Source of the DNA: Akkermansiaceae bacterium
Lineage (GTDB): Bacteria; Verrucomicrobiota; Verrucomicrobiia; Verrucomicrobiales; Akkermansiaceae
Length of the DNA: 64,000 nt
Reading direction: 5' to 3'
NCBI GenBank assembly: GCA_024233115.1
Contig: JACKQB010000004.1
Span: forward strand, 558,001-622,000
Made by a program: the position numbers and the translations under genes. Shown here one piece after another: positions 60,496-64,000 of the stretch (within the stretch, counting starts at the first letter, position 1; each line of letters opens with the position of its first letter). A model generated the notes under the pieces. That model ran no database searches, was not told the origin of the DNA, and saw only the letters and a list, made by a program, of their open reading frames with translations.

Positions 60496-60612
60496 ACCGA
60501 ACAAGTCGCTGCATCCGACCGCTAACCGCGCTCGACTCCAGCCGGTTTTACACATAGAGACATTTTCCGCCGATTGCGGTTTTACAGACGGCGGTTGAGC
60601 TATACGTTCGAT
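60496..60612 (+). other. attC site
   Basis: R'' ACCGAAC matches the TTCGGT at 58575, across the IS, which confirms that both halves belong to one cassette; arm 2. Confidence 0.95.
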
Positions 60613-61040
60613 AATTATTGATTCTTCGTGTTCAGTATTGCCCTGGAGCATCGCCGATATGCCGTTATTGATGTATGATTTTGGATCGATGAACGCTTCC
60701 GGGAACGGCTTGAGTTTCCAGCTCATTTGAATCGATATTGATGGATTGGTGCTCGTTCGCTGCCATTGATAACATTTTAGAAGAATCTCTCGTGAATGGT
60801 TTGGATTGGTTTCGCATTCCGTTTTCGGTGTGATGCACGATTCGATTCACGCGGCGGTGATGGACACATCGAATGGTTCAGGATCTTCGTTACCCACGGC
60901 AGTTTTCAGGCGCATTGATCTGTGTAGATCGAACAAGGCGATGCATCCGACCCGTTACCGGTTAATAGTCGGGCATCTGTTCCGGAGCGTATATCTATTT
61001 TCGGTATTTTAACATTGTTCGTAGGCGGTTGATCTTTACG
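60607..61040 (+). repeat. Family G ORF-less cassette, copy 6
   Basis: Minus frame open at 60665-60850. Confidence 0.85.
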
Positions 61041-61046
61041 TTCGGC
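60928..61046 (+). other. attC site
   Basis: R'' ATCGAAC matches own TTCGAT; arm 3. Confidence 0.95.
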
Positions 61047-61057
61047 AATAATTAGAA

Positions 61058-61420
61058 ATGAATCGCATGGAACCATTCCCCGAAGATCACGATCTGGTAT
61101 CATTTTTTGAGCATGCACCTGATGTGGAGGCCGCGAGCACACCATGGTTCTATAACTGTATTACATTTCGTGGCAGCAAGGGCGATATTCATTATATGGT
61201 AAGATTGCAACCCGCTGATGGTGAATGTGAGATCAGTATTTATACCGATGATCAGAGGCTGTTTGATACTCATATATTTGAGATTCAAGGTGTGACGATA
61301 CAGCAGAATCCCAATGAAGCGGTTATGATGTTCACGTTTCCTACTGATAGCGCCAGAGGTTTGCTCAAGTTACGATTAAGACCTCATTTATCTGTGGAAT
61401 GGCCATTCGACCGTAGCTAA
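61058..61420 (+). CDS. Hypothetical cytoplasmic protein
   Basis: 120 aa, acidic, beta-rich: F-Y-N-C-I-T-F-R-G-S-K-G-D-I-H-Y-M-V-R-L-Q-P-A-D-G-E-C-E-I-S-I-Y-T-D-D-Q. Such alternating strands suggest a small sandwich of the immunity-protein type. Not identified. Confidence 0.66.
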   Translation: MNRMEPFPEDHDLVSFFEHAPDVEAASTPWFYNCITFRGSKGDIHYMVRLQPADGECEISIYTDDQRLFDTHIFEIQGVTIQQNPNEAVMMFTFPTDSARGLLKLRLRPHLSVEWPFDRS

Positions 61421-61428
61421 GAATAGTG

Positions 61429-61547
61429 GCCGAACAAGGCGCTTCATCCGACCGTTAACCGTCCCACAGTTTGCCGCGGGCGGCTTGCTTTTGACCGTTT
61501 TCGGTTTGCGGCGGTTGACTCACCGGCGGTTGAGCTCTACGTTCGGC
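61429..61547 (+). other. attC site
   Basis: R'' GCCGAAC matches own TTCGGC; arm 1. Confidence 0.95.
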
Positions 61548-61558
61548 AATAATAAAAA

Positions 61559-61990
61559 ATGAAGTGGGACCCGTCAGAAGTATTCGTAAATTCTATCGCG
61601 CTGACACCCGTGAGAGTGCTCGCTGTATGGGTGGCCGGTAGTATCGGCGCATTTATACCTGTTTTTATTGGTGGTGGGTTTGAAGCTCTGGAATTACTAG
61701 CGTGGCAGGTTCTATTTTTCCCCTTCTATTTGGTCATAGTAGCATTTTTCAGTGGTTGGTGGGGTTTGGTTGCAGTCCCGCTAATTATGGTTTTTGCCTA
61801 CAAGTTGATCCGATTTATGACTAACGATAATACTGGTTCTGATTTAATGGTCATACTGTCGTTGTCCTTCTTTATAACTATTAGAGTCGGCTATCATAGT
61901 AGTGCAGTGATAACCTCTATTTTGGCAGTCATAATCTTGGGTGTGACATATTGGCTGACAAGGCGTGACCGTGAGATTTATCCAGAATAG
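61559..61990 (+). CDS. Hypothetical polytopic membrane protein
   Basis: 143 aa with four to five hydrophobic helices (~16-40, ~45-64, ~66-86, ~96-110, ~114-132) and a charged end R-R-D-R-E-I-Y-P-E. Own stop. Function unknown. Confidence 0.68.
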   Translation: MKWDPSEVFVNSIALTPVRVLAVWVAGSIGAFIPVFIGGGFEALELLAWQVLFFPFYLVIVAFFSGWWGLVAVPLIMVFAYKLIRFMTNDNTGSDLMVILSLSFFITIRVGYHSSAVITSILAVIILGVTYWLTRRDREIYPE

Positions 61991-61992
61991 TG

Positions 61993-62109
61993 GCCGAACA
62001 AGTCGCTGCATCCGACCGTTAACCGTCCTCGACGCGCGGAGTTTTAGAGCGAAAAACCATTTTAGATTTATCAAGTTTGACCCGGCGGCGGTTGAGCTCT
62101 ACGTTCGAT
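61993..62109 (+). other. attC site
   Basis: R'' GCCGAAC matches own TTCGGC; arm 2 with GAGCTCTACG. Confidence 0.95.
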
Positions 62110-62537
62110 AATTATTGATTCTTCGTGTTCAGTATTGCCCTGGGTCATCGCCGATATGCCTCTATTGTTGAATGATTTTGGATCGATTAACGCTTCCGGG
62201 AACGGCTTGAGTTTCCAGCTCATTTGAATCGATATTGATGGATTGGTTCTCGTTCGCTGCCATTGATAACATTTTAGAAGAATCTGTCGTGAATGGATTG
62301 GATTGGTTTCGCATTCCGTTTTCGGTGTGATGCACGATTCGATTCACGCCGCGGTGATGGACACATCGAATGGTTCAGGATCTTCGTTACCCACGGCAGT
62401 TTAAAGGCGCATTGATCTGTGTAGATCGAACAAGGCGATGCATCCGACCCGTTACCGGTTAATAGTCGGGCAGCTGTTCCGGAGCGTATATCTGTTTTCG
62501 GTATTTTAACATTGTTCGTAGGCGGTTGATCTTTACG
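62104..62537 (+). repeat. Family G ORF-less cassette, copy 7
   Basis: Minus frame open at 62162-62347; same private variants as copy 3. Confidence 0.85.
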
Positions 62538-62543
62538 TTAGCC
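62425..62543 (+). other. attC site
   Basis: R'' ATCGAAC matches own TTCGAT; arm 3. Confidence 0.95.
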
Positions 62544-62555
62544 AATAATAAGAAA

Positions 62556-62963
62556 ATGAAATCACTATTCTACGCCCTAATAATGTTCTTTGCCGTATCA
62601 GCAGTATCTCATGCGGATTTTGCCGCACGATACAGGGTGCAAATCGAGTTTGAAGGCCCTAAATACAAATGGCACAGAACGGTAAAATTTCGTGATGACT
62701 TTCATTTCTTTCTAGATAATGCCCCTCTGAAGAAGGGTTACACTGTTGGTTCTATTGCTGGAGTGGTCTATCCGAAGAAGGGCAAGCTATATTGCACCAT
62801 TTCGATGTGGGCTAGCAAGAAGCTCAAGAGCGAAGAAGCTGGTAATTCATACTCGATAGGCGAAGTGAAATTTTTAGCTGTGCCCAAATCCCTGAAGTTC
62901 GATATCCCCATGTCTGACAAGAGTGGTTTCAAGAAGTGCACAGTCACCCTAATCCCCAAATAA
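62556..62963 (+). CDS. Hypothetical exported basic protein (copy 2 of 2)
   Basis: 135 aa, near-identical to 57522 (R for K, T for A, A for T). Leader and R'' are also the same, but from the bases after GGCTAACAAG onwards the attC is unrelated to that of copy 1. Confidence 0.72.
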   Translation: MKSLFYALIMFFAVSAVSHADFAARYRVQIEFEGPKYKWHRTVKFRDDFHFFLDNAPLKKGYTVGSIAGVVYPKKGKLYCTISMWASKKLKSEEAGNSYSIGEVKFLAVPKSLKFDIPMSDKSGFKKCTVTLIPK

Positions 62964-62967
62964 TTTA

Positions 62968-63086
62968 GGCTAACAAGTCGCTGCATCCGACCGCTAACCG
63001 CGCTCGACTTCCGCTCGGGTTTACACGAAACAACCATGCTCAGTCTATGACCGTTGACCCGACGGCGGTTGAGCTATACGTTCGGC
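62968..63086 (+). other. attC site
   Basis: R'' GGCTAAC matches own TTAGCC; arm 2. Confidence 0.95.
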
Positions 63087-63097
63087 AAGAATTAAGA

Positions 63098-63460
63098 ATG
63101 AAAAGAAGAAAATTTATAGGATGGCTGGCTGTCATTCTCTGCGCTTGCATGGTATACGTTGTGTATTGTTTGCGGAGTTTTTACATGGCACCTAAAATTT
63201 TCTTTGATACATATGTAGAAGCTGATGCTCGGCGTGCAGTTGAAGAGTGGTATGCTGAATCAGAGTATGCTAAGCCAGTATCCCCAACGTCATATGACAT
63301 ATTTTATAGACTTACTCACCCATACGAAGGTAGGGTTTCTTTCGAGGTGGAGTCGTGGTCTGAAGGTCAACTGATGCTACAATTGCCTACTACTTCTGTG
63401 TTGATCGAATGTGATGGTGAGTGGCATCAAGATCGTATTCGAGAAGTTCCACACCACTGA
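63098..63460 (+). CDS. Hypothetical membrane-anchored protein, FYxxP family (paralogue 3)
   Basis: 120 aa. N-terminal helix W-L-A-V-I-L-C-A-C-M-V-Y-V-V-Y-C-L, then R-S-F-Y-M-A-P-K-I-F-F, E-A-D-A-R-R-A-V-E-E-W-Y-A-E-S-E-Y and Y-R-L-T-H-P-Y-E, aligned with 18501 and 28074. Own stop. Confidence 0.72.
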   Translation: MKRRKFIGWLAVILCACMVYVVYCLRSFYMAPKIFFDTYVEADARRAVEEWYAESEYAKPVSPTSYDIFYRLTHPYEGRVSFEVESWSEGQLMLQLPTTSVLIECDGEWHQDRIREVPHH

Positions 63461-63468
63461 AAAATATG

Positions 63469-63584
63469 GCCGAACAAGGCGCTTCATCCGACCGTTAACC
63501 GCCCTCAGCCAGAAACCATTTCACGGAATCAACCACTCACAGCCTTCGACCTTGTCACACCGGCGGTTGAGCTCTACGTTCGGT
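63469..63584 (+). other. attC site
   Basis: R'' GCCGAAC matches own TTCGGC; arm 1; closing core GTTCGGT. Confidence 0.95.
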
Positions 63585-63594
63585 AATAATAAGA

Positions 63595-63930
63595 ATGAAG
63601 AGCATACCATCTATATTGGGCATAGCCGTCGCCACATATTGGTTGATATCTTTTGCCGTAGCATTTGGAACTCTGCGATTTGGTGAGGCAGAAGGCGATT
63701 TTTCACCTTGGTGGGACATTGCAATCTTTCGAGAACCCGGTTTCTGGCTCGGCGAGGTTATATTCAGTTTGGCTGAGCGTTTGCCTGGTATAGATTACGG
63801 TCATATTCTTGGGGATGGACTGCCACTCTTTCTACTAAGCTTGGTCGTTACCTCATTGGCTCTAGGCTTTATCGTCTGGTTGATAGCTCACAAGGTAGTT
63901 GTTGGAGTATTGAGGCGCAGATCGATATAA
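63595..63930 (+). CDS. Hypothetical membrane protein
   Basis: 111 aa. Helices ~7-26 and ~76-100, with an aromatic, acidic loop (E-A-E-G-D-F-S-P-W-W-D-I-A-I-F-R-E-P-G-F-W) and a basic end V-L-R-R-R-S. Function unknown. Confidence 0.66.
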   Translation: MKSIPSILGIAVATYWLISFAVAFGTLRFGEAEGDFSPWWDIAIFREPGFWLGEVIFSLAERLPGIDYGHILGDGLPLFLLSLVVTSLALGFIVWLIAHKVVVGVLRRRSI

Positions 63931-63942
63931 GAGGATAATGTG

Positions 63943-64000
63943 ACCGAACAAGGCGCTTCATCCGACGCGATACCGTTCGTTGTCCGATGAACTTGCAGAG
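63943..64000 (+). other. attC site, cut by window end
   Basis: R'' ACCGAAC matches own TTCGGT; arm 1, then the deviant TCCGACGCGATACCG. The array continues beyond the window. Confidence 0.85.

Larger units (their letters stand above)
58594..60496 (+). pseudogene. Exported cassette protein gene split by an IS256-family element
   Basis: The 5' part (58594-58809, 72 codons: signal peptide I-I-V-I-L-S-V-I-I-S-P-L-L-M-A-E, then D-E-K-I-I-K-K-K-S-R) ends A-L-A-H-L-R. Removing the IS and one copy of the 8-bp duplication joins it in frame to 60245-60496 (K-R-D-P-S-Q-S-Y-I-V-W...G-T-V-V-P-L-S-K-R-K-W), giving a 155-aa exported protein whose stop TGA (60494-60496) touches R''. As it stands the frame runs 8 codons into the IS and stops at 58831-58833. 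Function unknown. Confidence 0.8.

Noticed and set aside
4613..63500. Many minus-strand frames with S-R-T-V-N-G-R-M-K-R-L-V-R or L-A-V-G-C-S-D-L-F-G
   Set aside because: They are the complement of attC read in two frames; they recur wherever attC occurs and have no gene-like continuation, except where a real reversed gene (45000-45857) runs into attC.
4608..63584. Regular repeats every ~500 bp, considered as CRISPR or satellite DNA
   Set aside because: Repeats are ~118 bp, imperfect palindromes with RYYYAAC/GTTRRRY ends, and the spacers are genes; with intI next door they are attC sites.
4870..63700. Plus-strand frames containing N-K-A-L-H-P-T-V-N-R-P or L-T-H-R-R-L-S-S-T-F-G-N-N
   Set aside because: Translations of the attC arms in non-genic frames. 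Real genes start after the core; longer versions that include these words were trimmed.

Overview
The window is the start of a large chromosomal integron (superintegron). From left to right it holds the 3' end of a chromosomal hydrolase-like gene (3-563), a spacer with two matching hairpins, an integron integrase intI on the minus strand (966-3275), an attI region (about 3717-3777), and then roughly 60 kb of tandem gene cassettes running off the right end. I counted 118 complete attC sites and one cut by the window edge, all in the same orientation, spaced 0.3-1.1 kb. Recombination cores are GTTCGGC, GTTAGCC, GTTCGAT and similar. The IntI-specific patch, the many small secreted or membrane proteins, a TIGR03067-like protein and the style of the flanking hydrolase suggest a bacterium of the Planctomycetes-Verrucomicrobia-Chlamydiae group, most likely Verrucomicrobiota. 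This is an inference from protein style; there is no rRNA or marker gene in the window.

About 70 cassettes carry a convincing gene, almost always one small ORF starting 8-50 nt after the upstream core behind an A/T-rich leader (AATAATAA) with no clear Shine-Dalgarno sequence. Recognisable products are a secreted glycoside hydrolase family 16 enzyme (7525-8634), two identical KTSC-domain proteins, a RelE/ParE-type toxin with its antitoxin and its own promoter (19530-20016), a reversed PAPS-reductase/PP-loop protein (45000-45857), a reversed small zinc-ribbon protein (32907-33128), a DUF6232-like membrane protein and a TIGR03067-like protein. Most of the rest are unknown small membrane, lipoprotein or exported proteins. 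Several cassettes are repeated: a 136-aa gene in four copies, and three other genes in two copies each.

The other 48 cassettes have no convincing gene. They fall into eight sequence families (A-H here, 2-10 copies each) plus two singletons. Families A, B and H look like decay stages of one ancestral small gene.

Three points unify the array. First, R'' near the end of each cassette is complementary to the first six bases of the same cassette, with about ten sequence variants; the exceptions mark fused or odd cassettes. Second, many ORFs have no stop of their own and read into attC, which supplies a common C-terminal tail (A-E-Q-G/V-A-S/A-S-D-R) and a TAA stop. Third, an IS256-family element (58810-60236, 8-bp target duplication) splits one cassette gene, and removing it together with one copy of the duplication restores an uninterrupted 155-codon frame.

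In the attC entries, arm types describe the bases after R''-AA: arm 1 GGCGCTTC, arm 2 GTCGCTGC, arm 3 GGCGATGC, arm 4 G(G/T)CGAAGC, arm 5 G(G/A)CGGTGC. Cassette coordinates run crossover to crossover, that is, from the base after the G of one core to the G of the next.
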